Shown: piece by piece, positions 15,565 to 24,283 of the stretch | Layout: each line of letters opens with the position of its first letter | Numbering within the stretch: position 1 is the first letter of the stretch | NCBI GenBank assembly: GCA_030550095.1 | Contig: JAUQQA010000015.1 | Span: forward strand, 1 to 45,658 | Reading direction: 5' to 3' | Length of the DNA: 45,658 bases | Source: Chloroflexota bacterium | GTDB taxonomy: Bacteria; Chloroflexota; Anaerolineae; J036; Brachytrichaceae | Notes under the pieces: generated by a model | Told to the model about the DNA's origin: nothing | What the model saw: the letters and a program-made list of their open reading frames with translations, nothing else | Database searches by the model: none | Program-made: the position numbers and the translations under genes

Positions 15565-16608
15565 ATGGCACAGATTCACGTCGCCCACCTGCGGAAGTAC
15601 TACCAAGTGCATGAGAAAGAGCCAGGGCTGATCGGCAGCCTGCGCGCTTTCTTTGCGAGGAAGTACCGAACGGTGAAAGCCGTGGACGACATCTCGTTTG
15701 ACATCGAAGCTGGCGAGATCGTGGGCTTCCTCGGACCCAACGGCGCTGGAAAAACCACCACGCTCAAGGTGCTCGCTGGGCTGCTCTACCCCACCAGCGG
15801 CGAAGTGCGCGTGCTCGGCTTCGAGCCGTTCAAGCGCGAGCACGCTTACCTGCGCCAGTTCACGCTGGTGATGGGGCAGAAGCAGCAGCTCATGTGGGAC
15901 CTGCCGCCCATCGAGACGTTCCTCGTCAACCAAGCCATCTACGAAATCCCCGATGCCGAGTTCAAAGCCACGCTGCGCGAGCTAGATGAGCTGCTCGAAC
16001 TCGGACCGTTGCTGAAGAAACAAGTGCGCAAGCTCTCGCTCGGCGAGCGCATGAAGTGCGAGCTGGCGGCTGCGCTGCTGCACCGCCCGAAGATCCTCTT
16101 CCTCGACGAACCGACAATCGGGCTGGACGTGACGATGCAAGCGCGCATCCGCGAGTTCATCGCAGAATACAACCGCCGCCACGGCGCAACGGTGTTGCTC
16201 ACCAGCCACTACATGGCAGACGTCACCGCGCTGTGCGAGCGCATCCTGGTGATTGACAAGGGCAAGCTGCTCTACGACGGCGACTTCCGCGCGCTGATCG
16301 AGCGCGTTGCGCCGTACAAAATCATGCGCCTACAGTTCGATCAGCCCGTGAGCACCGAGCAGCTCATGCAATTCGGCGAGGTGGAAAGCAACGAGGGCTT
16401 CACCGCTACATTGCGCGTGCCGCGTGCTCAAGCCACCGAGATCGCGCTGCGCCTCCTCGCGCAGCTCCACCCTGAAGACCTCACCTTTGAGGATCCGCCA
16501 GTCGAGGACATCATTCGCGCAGTGTTTGCGGGCGCTGTGCCGGCGGAGGTGCTGAGCGCGAGAGCAACGCTGGCAAGCGCAGCAGCGGCAGCGCCAGCCC
16601 AAATGTGA
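15565..16608 (+). CDS. ABC-2 type exporter ATP-binding protein
   Basis: The start at 15565 (MAQIHVAHLRKYY) is chosen because the longer frame runs into the tRNA and terminator. The 347-residue ATPase has Walker A GPNGAGKTT, a Q-loop VMGQKQQLMWD, signature LSLGERMKCELA (a variant of LSGGQ), Walker B ILFLDEPTIGLD and the switch histidine in LLTSHYMADV. Its closest type is the COG4586 ATPase group that works with paired ABC-2 family permeases, which lie at 17812 and 18606. Substrates of such exporters range from drugs to viologen-like compounds; here it is unknown. The last 26 or so residues, rich in alanine, lie opposite the convergent MFS gene, a 98-base overlap. Confidence 0.92.
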   Translation: MAQIHVAHLRKYYQVHEKEPGLIGSLRAFFARKYRTVKAVDDISFDIEAGEIVGFLGPNGAGKTTTLKVLAGLLYPTSGEVRVLGFEPFKREHAYLRQFTLVMGQKQQLMWDLPPIETFLVNQAIYEIPDAEFKATLRELDELLELGPLLKKQVRKLSLGERMKCELAAALLHRPKILFLDEPTIGLDVTMQARIREFIAEYNRRHGATVLLTSHYMADVTALCERILVIDKGKLLYDGDFRALIERVAPYKIMRLQFDQPVSTEQLMQFGEVESNEGFTATLRVPRAQATEIALRLLAQLHPEDLTFEDPPVEDIIRAVFAGAVPAEVLSARATLASAAAAAPAQM

Positions 16609-17788
16609 GCAACGCGGCAAACATCAAGCCGCTGGCGAGCATGAACAGCGCGCTGAAGCCGTGCTGCGCCAACACCCAGCCACCAATCAACGGTCCGAAC
16701 GTCGGTCCTACGTTTCCAGCAGCCGCCATCGCTGTGCTAAGGATGAAGTATTCCTCGCGGCGCGCAAGGTTCACTGCTAAAGCGCGATACAGCGCAGCAG
16801 TGCCCTGGAAGAACGCCGCAAACGTCAGCACCAACCCTATGCCCCACAACGGCGCGCTGGCTTGACTGAGCGCACCGAGCACCAACGCGCCGAAGACCAT
16901 CATTGCGCGCAACACGTTTGCCTCGCCCCAGCGCCGTGCCGCTATCGGCATCGTCAATGCGCCAAGCGCGCCGAGCAACGTCCCACCGCCCACCACACTC
17001 CCCACCACAGCATCGCCCAGATGAAGGCGCTCGCGCAAGAACAACGTGACGAACGTGATGAACAACGACTCCGCCAGCCACAGCGCTGCAAATGGCACTG
17101 CCAGCGCGTAGATGCCCGGGCGCTGCGCTAACAGCTCGCGCACGTTCACATAGCGCATGGGGTTGACCTCAGGCAATGCTTGATCGCCTTTTGCAACCTG
17201 CACCAGGCGAAGCAGCGCTCCTGTGGTGAGCAGGCGCAACACAAACGCAGCCAACAGCACGGCGCGGTAACTCTCGGCGCTTTGCGCCTCAACGCGCAAC
17301 ACCCACGCCGCAAACTCCGGACCGACCCCCGCGATCACGCTGCCGACAAACATCAGCAATGTGCGCAACCCATCCACCACGCCGAAGACCCCCGCGCGGT
17401 TGCGCGTGGTGGTCGCATCAGCAAGCAACGAGACGCTTGCAAAGCCGTACAACACCGAACCCACACCGCTTGCCCCCTCTGCCAAGAGCATGATCGGCAC
17501 AGGCACAGGCAACACGGTGATGATGCGCATCAGCGCCGCCCATGCCGCGCCAAATACCAACGCACGCCGCCGCCCCATCCAGCGAAAAAGGAGCAGCGCC
17601 GGCAATAGCACAACCAAGCCACCAAGCTGACTGGTAGCGTGAAACACCCCTATCGCCGCTTTATCCAACCCACGCGCATCTAGGTAAAAGTTGATGAGCG
17701 TGGTGGAAAAGCTCATGGTGAAAGAGAACCCCGCTAGCCAAACGATGTAAAGCTGCGCTGTCTCTGAAAGCTCACGCCGCGAAAACAC
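16511..17788 (-). CDS. MFS transporter
   Basis: The 425-residue protein has about 12 membrane helices. The MFS loop 2-3 signature is visible as LLFRWMGRRRALVFG, and a second-half repeat is MPIAARRWGEANVLRA. The start is GTG at 17788, directly downstream of a minus-strand TATACT. It resembles proton-driven drug or metabolite exporters of the major facilitator superfamily. It lies on the opposite strand between the ATPase and permease genes of an ABC exporter, shares its promoter region with the permease gene and overlaps the ATPase gene by 98 bases. Two exporters under one divergent control point suggest a common substrate class or an inserted gene; both ideas are inferences. Confidence 0.88.
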   Translation of the reverse strand: MFSRRELSETAQLYIVWLAGFSFTMSFSTTLINFYLDARGLDKAAIGVFHATSQLGGLVVLLPALLLFRWMGRRRALVFGAAWAALMRIITVLPVPVPIMLLAEGASGVGSVLYGFASVSLLADATTTRNRAGVFGVVDGLRTLLMFVGSVIAGVGPEFAAWVLRVEAQSAESYRAVLLAAFVLRLLTTGALLRLVQVAKGDQALPEVNPMRYVNVRELLAQRPGIYALAVPFAALWLAESLFITFVTLFLRERLHLGDAVVGSVVGGGTLLGALGALTMPIAARRWGEANVLRAMMVFGALVLGALSQASAPLWGIGLVLTFAAFFQGTAALYRALAVNLARREEYFILSTAMAAAGNVGPTFGPLIGGWVLAQHGFSALFMLASGLMFAALLTFGLALPLLRLPALLSRSAPPPAQRPQTLRE

Positions 17789-17794
17789 GCGCCG

Positions 17795-17802
17795 AGTATA
17801 GT
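17795..17802. promoter_or_regulatory. Overlapping, symmetric -10 elements for two divergent genes
   Basis: AGTATAGT holds TATAGT on the plus strand (17797-17802) and TATACT on the minus strand (17800-17795). The plus ATG is nine bases downstream at 17812 and the minus GTG six bases downstream at 17788. Starts seven bases past each hexamer would fall at about 17809 and 17788, so both mRNAs would be nearly or fully leaderless. The gap between the two genes is only 23 bases. No matching -35 boxes are clear. Confidence 0.5.
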
Positions 17803-17811
17803 TGCCTTGCC

Positions 17812-18609
17812 ATGAGGCATTGGCTGCGCATGTACGGCGCGCTGCTGCGCATGGGTTGGTCCACCGTGATGGAGTACCGCGCGCAAATCGTGATCTGGAT
17901 GACCAACAGTCTGCTGATGGTCACCATGATGCTGGTGTGGCTCGGCATCAGCAGCGCTGGACCCGTCAACGGCTACACGAGCGCGGACTTTGTCGCGTAC
18001 TTCATGATCGGCTGGGTGGTGCGCAATCTCACCGCGGTGTGGGTCTCGTGGGAGCTCGATTACCGCATCCGCGAAGGCAAACTTTCGCCGATGCTGTTGC
18101 GCCCGATGCACCCGATCCACCACGACATTGCCTTCCATTGGGCAGAGAAGGGATTGCGCAGCGTGATCGTGTTGCCCATCGCCGCGCTCGTGCTGCTGCT
18201 CACGCCGAACGCGCCGCTTAAGCTGGACGTGCCTACGTTGCTTGCGTTCACCGTCTCGCTCTTCATGGCATGGGCGATCAAATTCATGATTGACTTCTCG
18301 CTTGGTGTGCTCGCGTTTTGGCTCTCGCAAGCCAGCGCGTTCTTCGAGGTGTTCTACGGGCTCACGCTCGTGCTCACGGGCGCCATCGCGCCGTTGGCGA
18401 TGTTCCCTGAAGCCATCCAACAAGCATTGTGGTGGTCGCCCTTCCCCTACATGCTGAGCTTCCCAGTGGAAATCGCGTTGGGGCGCATCACAGGCGAGGC
18501 GCTGACGCTTGGGCTTGGCGTTCAAGCCGCGTGGGCGCTGCTTTGCACCGCGGTAGCGGCGCTGATGTGGCGACTCGCGCTGCGCAGTTACACCGCTGTT
18601 GGCGCATGA
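17812..18609 (+). CDS. ABC-2 family transporter permease (first of a pair)
   Basis: This 265-residue membrane protein has about six helices. It starts with an amphipathic YGALLRMGWSTVMEYRAQIVIWM segment followed by MTNSLLMVTMMLVWLGI; the EYRAQ-type coupling segment is typical of the ABC2_membrane_6 group (COG4587/COG3694). The next permease overlaps it by four bases (ATGA), so they form a translationally coupled heterodimer. The ATPase partner is at 15565. No Shine-Dalgarno is visible before the ATG; a -10-like TATAGT ends nine bases upstream, which suggests a leaderless start. Confidence 0.85.
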   Translation: MRHWLRMYGALLRMGWSTVMEYRAQIVIWMTNSLLMVTMMLVWLGISSAGPVNGYTSADFVAYFMIGWVVRNLTAVWVSWELDYRIREGKLSPMLLRPMHPIHHDIAFHWAEKGLRSVIVLPIAALVLLLTPNAPLKLDVPTLLAFTVSLFMAWAIKFMIDFSLGVLAFWLSQASAFFEVFYGLTLVLTGAIAPLAMFPEAIQQALWWSPFPYMLSFPVEIALGRITGEALTLGLGVQAAWALLCTAVAALMWRLALRSYTAVGA

Positions 18610-19394
18610 GACGCTACCTGCGCCTCTGGCTCACCTTCCTGAAAGCCAACCTGCTGCTCGAGCTGGAATACCGCGCCAACATGATCGCAGGCGCGGCGCT
18701 CGGCGTTTTTTGGGCGGGCGTGAGCTTCGTCAGCGTAGCAGTGTTTTACACCCAAACAGAGACCATTGGCGGCTGGAACTACGCTCAAGCGCTTGTGGTG
18801 CTTGGGTTGTTCGTGATCACGCAAGGTGTGATCAGCGCCCTGCTGTATCCAAACCTCCAGCGCGTGGTGGAGATGGTGCGCGAGGGCACGATGGACTTCG
18901 TGCTGATCAAACCTGCCGACGCGCAGTTCCTCGCCACACTGCGATTTGCGCGCTATTCGTCGCTTGTCGATCTCACTGCTGGCGCGTTGGTGATCCTCTT
19001 CGCTTTGCAGCAAATGCGCTACAGCCCTTCGTGGAGCGCGCTGCTCACCTTTGTCGCAACCGCGCTTGCAGGCTTGCTCACGCTCTACGGCATCTGGGCG
19101 TCTATGGCAGCGCTGGCGTTCTGGTTCGTCAAGATCGAAAACCTCAGTGAGCTGTTCCAATCGCTCTTCGAGACCGCGCGCTTTCCCGTCAGCGCCTACA
19201 GCGGCGTGGTGCGCTTCGTGCTCACCTTCGTCCTGCCCATTGCCTTCCTCACCACCGTGCCGGCACAGGCGATCATCGGCGCCCTCGACACGCCATTACT
19301 CGTTGCCGCGGTGGGCATTGCTGCACTCGCCCTTGCGGTGAGCCGCTGGCTTTGGCGGCGCGCTTTGCGCAATTACACCAGCGCCAGCTCATGA
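18606..19394 (+). CDS. ABC-2 family transporter permease (second of a pair)
   Basis: The ATG overlaps the previous stop (ATGA), giving 262 residues; a longer frame from 18429 would overlap the first permease by 180 bases and is rejected. It has the same plan as its partner: the coupling segment LLLELEYRANMIAGAAL near residue 20, a helix pair, a cytoplasmic VVEMVREGTMDFVLIKPADAQF loop typical of this family, and four more helices. With the first permease and the ATPase it makes a complete ABC-2 exporter. A GC-rich hairpin lies just after the stop. Confidence 0.87.
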   Translation: MRRYLRLWLTFLKANLLLELEYRANMIAGAALGVFWAGVSFVSVAVFYTQTETIGGWNYAQALVVLGLFVITQGVISALLYPNLQRVVEMVREGTMDFVLIKPADAQFLATLRFARYSSLVDLTAGALVILFALQQMRYSPSWSALLTFVATALAGLLTLYGIWASMAALAFWFVKIENLSELFQSLFETARFPVSAYSGVVRFVLTFVLPIAFLTTVPAQAIIGALDTPLLVAAVGIAALALAVSRWLWRRALRNYTSASS

Positions 19395-19424
19395 AAAAAG
19401 CGCGGCACCTCAACGGCGCCGCGC
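19394..19424 (-). terminator. Terminator of the aldehyde dehydrogenase operon
   Basis: On the minus strand the stem GCGCGGC/GCCGCGC (19424-19418 with 19406-19400) is followed by TTTTTT. It lies 28 bases after the dehydrogenase stop and ends against the permease stop, so it separates the convergent units. It also folds on the plus strand, but without a T-run there. Confidence 0.75.
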
Positions 19425-19451
19425 ACGTTCTTGCTCAGGATACTACGCGCG

Positions 19452-20912
19452 TTAGGCGTTGCGGTGATAGGGCATCCAGCCCGGTTTGGGACGCGCCTCG
19501 ATGTCCCAGTGGACGTGCTTCGTCTCGCGGAACTCGTCCAAGCCTTCTTCGCCTAGCTCACGCCCGCCACCACTGTACTTCATGCCGCCAAATGGGCCTG
19601 CGTAGTTATCGGTGAGCGGGTCGTTGATCCAGATCGTGCCTGCCTTCACGTCCTCGAAGAAGCGGCGCACCTTCTTGGCGTCGCTTGTGTAGAGGCACGC
19701 GCCCAAGCCGTAGATGCTATCGTTGGTGAGGCGAATGGCCTCGTCGAAATCGCGGTAAGTCATGATAGGGATGACCGGACCGAACGTCTCCTCGGTCATC
19801 ACCTTCATGCTGTGGTTCACATCCACGAGCACGGTCGGCTCATAGAAGTAGCCGGGGCGTTCTGGGATCTTGCCGCCGAAGAGCACGCGCGCGCCGCGCG
19901 CCACCGCATCGCGCACGTGGTCCACCACCTTTTGGCGGTAGCGATCGCCGATCATGGGACCCATGTCGGTGTCTGGGTCAAGGCCGTGCCCGAGGTTCAA
20001 CGAGCGTACGAAATCCACCACCGCGTCGGTGAAGCGCTGCGCGAGCGGCTGTGGGACGTAAACGCGCTCGGTGCTTGTGCACACTTGCCCAGCGTTGATG
20101 AGCGCAGCATAGGCAACGGCGCGCGCTGCAAGCTCGGGATCAGCGTCGTCGCACACCACGAAGGCATCTTTGCCGCCCAGCTCGAAGTGCGTCTTTTTCA
20201 TCATCGGCGCGGCGATGGTGGCGATCTTTTGCCCTGTGCTGAGCGAGCCTGTGAAGGCGATCATCGGCACGTCGGGGTGTCGCACCAGCGCCTCGCCCGT
20301 CGTGCCGTCGCCTGTGACCACGTTGACTACGCCTGGCGGCAGGTGTTCAAACGCGATCTCGCAAAGCCGCAACGCGGTGAGCGGCGTCATCTCGCTGGGC
20401 TTGATCACCACGGTGTTGCCTGCGGCGAGCGCCGGCGCCACCTTCCATGCTAACAGCAGCAGCGGATAGTTCCAGGGCACGATGCACCCCACCACACCGT
20501 ACGGCTCTTTGATCACGAAGTTGAGCACGCCGTCTTCGGTGCTGGGGATCACGCGCCCGCGCGAGTGGCGTCCAAGTTCGGCGTAGTAGTCAAACGTGTT
20601 GTAGGTCCAGACAACCTCTTCTTCGTTCTCGGGAATCGGCTTGCCTTCTTCGCGCGTGAGCAACTCGACGAGCTCGTCTTTGTGTGCGCGGATGCGCCGG
20701 CTCACTTCGTGGAGCATCTCAGCGCGTTCGCTGGCGCTGACGCGCTTCCAGCTTTCGAACGCGCGCTTTGCTGCCTGCACGGCATCGTCCACGTCTTGCG
20801 GCGTGCCCAACGGCACCTCGTCGAGGATTTCACACGTCGCAGGGTCATCCACGCGAATGGAAGTCGTTGCGTGTCCCGTTGTGAACTGTCCGTTGATGAA
20901 GTGCGCTTTCAT
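19452..20912 (-). CDS. NAD(P)-dependent aldehyde dehydrogenase
   Basis: The 486-residue cytoplasmic enzyme shows all key ALDH residues: N148 in PWNYP, the cofactor segment IKPSEMTP, FTGS, general base E244 in FELGGKDA and nucleophile C278 in NAGQVCTSTERV. EETFGPVIPI and NDSIYGLGA are also present. It oxidises aldehydes to acids. The overall pattern is closest to betaine or gamma-aminobutyraldehyde-type dehydrogenases, but substrate cannot be read from sequence. GGAGGTGA precedes the ATG at good spacing. The gene starts 21 bases after the NarL-type regulator's stop, so kinase, regulator and dehydrogenase probably share one mRNA. A terminator follows. Confidence 0.93.
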   Translation of the reverse strand: MKAHFINGQFTTGHATTSIRVDDPATCEILDEVPLGTPQDVDDAVQAAKRAFESWKRVSASERAEMLHEVSRRIRAHKDELVELLTREEGKPIPENEEEVVWTYNTFDYYAELGRHSRGRVIPSTEDGVLNFVIKEPYGVVGCIVPWNYPLLLLAWKVAPALAAGNTVVIKPSEMTPLTALRLCEIAFEHLPPGVVNVVTGDGTTGEALVRHPDVPMIAFTGSLSTGQKIATIAAPMMKKTHFELGGKDAFVVCDDADPELAARAVAYAALINAGQVCTSTERVYVPQPLAQRFTDAVVDFVRSLNLGHGLDPDTDMGPMIGDRYRQKVVDHVRDAVARGARVLFGGKIPERPGYFYEPTVLVDVNHSMKVMTEETFGPVIPIMTYRDFDEAIRLTNDSIYGLGACLYTSDAKKVRRFFEDVKAGTIWINDPLTDNYAGPFGGMKYSGGGRELGEEGLDEFRETKHVHWDIEARPKPGWMPYHRNA

Positions 20913-20933
20913 GAATCACCTCCAGCGTTGGTC

Positions 20934-21587
20934 TCACAGGTAGTCGCGGATGTTATGCGCGGCTGCGTATGCTGCCGCCTCCGCGCGGTTGTTCACGTGC
21001 AACTTGGAGAGGATGCTGCTCACGTAGTTGCGCACAGTGCCCTCGCTGAGCATCAGTGCCTCAGCGATCTCGCGGTTGGTGCGTCCTTCGGCGAGGTGTG
21101 CCAGGATGCGCAACTCTTGCTCGGTGAGCTGCGAGAAGGCGCTCTCTTCGCGGCGGCGCGCCATCTCGCGCATGCGCGCGAACATGCGCGCGGTTGTCGC
21201 TGGGTCAAGCGAGGACTCGCCGCGCCCCACTGCCTCGATGGCGCGGATGAGGTCGTCGCTGCCGATCTGCTTGAGCACGTAGCCCGAGGCGCCCGCAGCG
21301 ACCGCCTCGAAGAGCGTGTCGTCGTCGCTGTAGGAAGTGAGCATGATCACCTTCACGTTGGGCGCAGCGCGCGTGATCTCGCGGCAGGCTTCGATGCCGC
21401 TCATGCCACCGAGGCGGATGTCCATCACGACCACATCGGGGCGATGCAGCAGCGCCTTGCGCACAGCTTCTTGCCCCGTCGCGGCTTCGTCCACGATCTC
21501 GAAGTCGGGGTTGCGCGCTAGCAGCGCACGCAAACCGATGCGCACCACCTCGTGGTCATCTACCAACAGCAAACGCAACTTCGCCAT
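20934..21587 (-). CDS. NarL/LuxR-family response regulator
   Basis: From the ATG at 21587 (GAGGGA just upstream) the protein has 217 residues; a TTG at 21605, which would overlap the kinase stop, is an alternative start. The receiver domain has acidic residues D10-D11, phospho-acceptor D56 in [13 protein letters not shown], the MLTSYS switch and K in [10 protein letters not shown]. The LuxR-type helix-turn-helix is at the end: [48 protein letters not shown], split here across scaffold and recognition helices. It acts as a phosphorylation-controlled transcription factor with the adjacent kinase. The co-operonic aldehyde dehydrogenase is a candidate output or simply a passenger. Confidence 0.94.
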   Translation of the reverse strand: MAKLRLLLVDDHEVVRIGLRALLARNPDFEIVDEAATGQEAVRKALLHRPDVVVMDIRLGGMSGIEACREITRAAPNVKVIMLTSYSDDDTLFEAVAAGASGYVLKQIGSDDLIRAIEAVGRGESSLDPATTARMFARMREMARRREESAFSQLTEQELRILAHLAEGRTNREIAEALMLSEGTVRNYVSSILSKLHVNNRAEAAAYAAAHNIRDYL

Positions 21588-21601
21588 CTCGTCCCTCGTA
21601 A

Positions 21602-23068
21602 TCAACGCATTGCTTCTGCGGCAAGCTCAAGCATGAGCAAAACGCGCGTGCCCTTCTGTGGCACGCTTTCGATTGCAAGCTGCGCGCCGAGCAGCATCGC
21701 GCGCTCTCGCATGTTAGAGAGGCCGCGACCTCCTTGCGGCGTGGAGTGTGCGAATCCTTTGCCATTATCGCTAATCTCTAGCTTAAGGACAAGCGCCCCT
21801 TGAGCTTGCCCTTCACAGGTCAGCGCGACGAAAGCGCGCGTGGCATGCGCATGACGCGCGATGTTGCTCAGCGCCTCACGCGCAATTTGGTAGATGTGCT
21901 GGCGTTGCTCTGGCGAAAGCCGCAAGCCTGCACATCCAGCGGTGTGCCACTCCACTGGGAACGACACACGCATGCGGAACTCTGCTACGACGTCCAGCAA
22001 CCCACGCGCGAGGTCCTCATCGCCTGCGGTGGATGCGCGCAGGTCGTAGATGTAGTTGCGGATCTCGGTATTGGTCTTGCTGAGCATTTGCATCACGGTT
22101 TCGATCTGCGCGCGCGCCCGCTCCAAGGCTGCCTGCGCGCCGTCGCTGAGTTGCACCTGCGCCAACAGGTGGCGCGCGTCGTCCAGCACCAACCCCGCGG
22201 CATAGATGGACTGAATCGTGCCGTCGTGAAGATCGCGGCTGATGCGCTCGCGCTCAGCGATGAGCGATTGTTGTCGCTTCAGCAACTCGCTTTGGCGCTC
22301 GGCTTCGAGGCGGAACGCCTCGAGCGAGCGGAAGAGGAACCACGCCAATACCCCACCTGCCATGCTGCGGTAAATCCCGATCGGCACGCCCGTTTGCGCG
22401 AAGATCAGCTCGGCGTTGAGGACGTTCGCGGGCGCGAATGGCGCCGCTGGCACGACCACCCCTTCTACGATCGCATAGAAGATGAAGCCGTAACCCGCGA
22501 CGCGCAGCACGTTCACCAGACGCTCGTTCTTCAGCGGGCCAACGAGGCGGCTCGCCTGCATCTGCAACCCGTAAGAGACCAGTGCAGCCGCGGGCAAGCA
22601 AAGCAGGTAGCGCATCAGCGCTTCGAGGGTAGCGTTGGTGATCACATCGCGCGCGCTGACCAAAGCGCGGGTCGTGACCAACACCGCTACACCCACGAGC
22701 ACGATGACCAGGGGCACATATACCGCCGCCCACGAAGGGGTCTTCGGCTCGATCAAGCGCAAGCCGAAGCCCAAGAGCGTGGCGAAGTTCAGCAGGTAGA
22801 TCACCAACTGCGCAAAGCGCAGGTTTTGCACGATCTCTGGCGGCAAAATCTGCGCCTGCACAGGGATGAAGGTATTGCCCCACGTTGCCACCGCTTCGAG
22901 CACGCCAAACGCCGCCAGCCAAGGCAATGCGCGCACCAGCTCCAGGCGGCTGCGCTGCACCACCCACTGCACACCCATCATCACGCCGAGCAAGAAGAAC
23001 ACTTGCCCGTGCACGAACTGAACGATCAGTTCGTTGGTCGTGAAAAACAGACGCAGGGTCTCGACCAT
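21602..23068 (-). CDS. NarL-type sensor histidine kinase with a seven-helix-like membrane domain
   Basis: The 488-residue kinase begins with about seven or eight hydrophobic helices (about 10-247). A short coiled segment follows ([18 protein letters not shown]), then HisKA_3 with H281 in [19 protein letters not shown], and an ATPase domain with [12 protein letters not shown] (N box), ISDNGKGF and [12 protein letters not shown]. There is no extracytoplasmic PAS or Cache domain, so the membrane helices probably sense the signal. HisKA_3 kinases partner with NarL-type regulators, and one follows directly. A minus-strand TAAGAT (23085-23080) ends 11 bases before the ATG with no ribosome site, so the mRNA may be leaderless. 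Confidence 0.92.
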   Translation of the reverse strand: MVETLRLFFTTNELIVQFVHGQVFFLLGVMMGVQWVVQRSRLELVRALPWLAAFGVLEAVATWGNTFIPVQAQILPPEIVQNLRFAQLVIYLLNFATLLGFGLRLIEPKTPSWAAVYVPLVIVLVGVAVLVTTRALVSARDVITNATLEALMRYLLCLPAAALVSYGLQMQASRLVGPLKNERLVNVLRVAGYGFIFYAIVEGVVVPAAPFAPANVLNAELIFAQTGVPIGIYRSMAGGVLAWFLFRSLEAFRLEAERQSELLKRQQSLIAERERISRDLHDGTIQSIYAAGLVLDDARHLLAQVQLSDGAQAALERARAQIETVMQMLSKTNTEIRNYIYDLRASTAGDEDLARGLLDVVAEFRMRVSFPVEWHTAGCAGLRLSPEQRQHIYQIAREALSNIARHAHATRAFVALTCEGQAQGALVLKLEISDNGKGFAHSTPQGGRGLSNMRERAMLLGAQLAIESVPQKGTRVLLMLELAAEAMR

Positions 23069-23160
23069 GCGAGGTCGCTATCTTAAGGTACTACGTCTCT
23101 TTTGGCTGCGGGGTTGCCTTTCAGATTGCTCTTACAGCACCGCACCCCCGCGCAGGGCGA

Positions 23161-23166
23161 TACAAT
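23161..23166 (+). promoter_or_regulatory. Candidate -10 of the ilvE-coaE operon
   Basis: TACAAT lies 38 bases before the ilvE ATG. No good -35 is seen. The leader of about 30 bases holds the ribosome site AGGAG, in contrast to the leaderless pattern of several other genes. Confidence 0.45.
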
Positions 23167-23204
23167 CCGCTCACCAACCCTTGCGCCATAAGCAGGAGCA
23201 ACCC

Positions 23205-24278
23205 ATGCAGATCACAATTGAGCCACTCGGAGCAGATGCGCGCAAGCCGCTGGCTGAGCCGTTCACCTTCGGCAAGACCTTCACCAACCGCATGTTCTCC
23301 CAAAAGTACGCGCCAGAGCTTGGCTGGCATGACGCACGCATCGGGCCTTATCGCCCGCTCACACTTGACCCAGCGACTGTGGTGCTGCACTACGGGCAGG
23401 AAGTGTTTGAGGGGCTGAAGGCCTATCGGCGCCCTGATGGGCACATCAACCTGTTCCGCCCTTGGGAGAACGTGGCGCGCATGAACCGCAGCGCACGCCG
23501 TATGGCGATGGCGGAGCTTGATCCAGAATCGCACCTCGAGGCGATTGTGACGCTGGTGCGCCTTGAACATGAATGGGTGCCCAGCGGTGAGCACGAGTCG
23601 CTCTACATCCGCCCCACGCTGATCGCCACAGATGTTGGGCTGGGCGTGTATGCGAGCAAGACCTACCTTCACTACATCATCCTCAGCCCTGCCGCGCCCT
23701 ACTTCGGCAGTGGCTTCAAGCCGGTGAGCGTGTATGTGAGCACCGAGTACGTGCGCGCGGTGCGCGGCGGCACAGGCGCGGCGAAAACCGGCGGCAACTA
23801 CGCCGCAAGCCTGCTCGAGAGCGAGCGCGTGAAGCCGCTCGGCTATCAACAGGTGCTCTGGCTCGATGCTGTGGAGCGCCGCTACGTCGAGGAAGTGGGC
23901 GCGATGAACATCGCTTTCGTCTATAACGGCAAGCGCATCGTCACGCCCGCCCTCAGCGGCAGCATCCTCGAGGGCATCACGCGCGACTCCGTGCTCAAGC
24001 TGGCGCCAACGCTCGGCTATGAGGCAGAAGAGGCGCGGCTCGACATTCACGACGTGCTGCGCGACATCGAGCGCGGTGAGATCACCGAGGTCTTCGGCAT
24101 GGGCACAGCAGCCGTGATCGCGCCCGTGGATCGGCTTGGCTACAACGGCAAGGATTACATCGTGCGCGAGGCCCCTGGTCCTGTGGCACAACAGCTTTTC
24201 AAAGCGCTCACCGATATCCAATATGGGCGCGCGCCTGATCCGTTCAACTGGACGCTGAAGGTAGAAGTGCCGCGATAA
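23205..24278 (+). CDS. ilvE: Branched-chain amino acid aminotransferase
   Basis: The ATG at 23205 is preceded by AGGAG; the frame is open further up to 23034, but that part overlaps the divergent kinase gene and the promoter. The 357-residue class IV PLP enzyme is of the longer type II BCAT group. It has GPYRPLTLDPATVVLHYGQE with the LHYGQ(E/A)VFEGLKAYR core, YIRPTLIATD, the PLP lysine K194 in RGGTGAAKTGGNYA and the phosphate-binding GSILEGITRDSVL. It makes or breaks down Val, Leu and Ile with 2-oxoglutarate. coaE begins five bases after the stop, so the two are in one operon. Confidence 0.95.
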   Translation: MQITIEPLGADARKPLAEPFTFGKTFTNRMFSQKYAPELGWHDARIGPYRPLTLDPATVVLHYGQEVFEGLKAYRRPDGHINLFRPWENVARMNRSARRMAMAELDPESHLEAIVTLVRLEHEWVPSGEHESLYIRPTLIATDVGLGVYASKTYLHYIILSPAAPYFGSGFKPVSVYVSTEYVRAVRGGTGAAKTGGNYAASLLESERVKPLGYQQVLWLDAVERRYVEEVGAMNIAFVYNGKRIVTPALSGSILEGITRDSVLKLAPTLGYEAEEARLDIHDVLRDIERGEITEVFGMGTAAVIAPVDRLGYNGKDYIVREAPGPVAQQLFKALTDIQYGRAPDPFNWTLKVEVPR

Positions 24279-24283
24279 CGCTC

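Noticed and set aside
15428..15631. A short plus-strand frame that crosses the tRNA gene
   Set aside because: It covers a complete tRNA cloverleaf and a terminator, so it is a chance frame.
20565..23086. Long plus-strand open frames of 318 and 428 residues opposite the dehydrogenase and kinase operon
   Set aside because: They are His/Arg/Ala-rich shadows of well-recognised minus-strand genes, a usual effect of high GC at third codon positions. They have no family motifs or ribosome sites.
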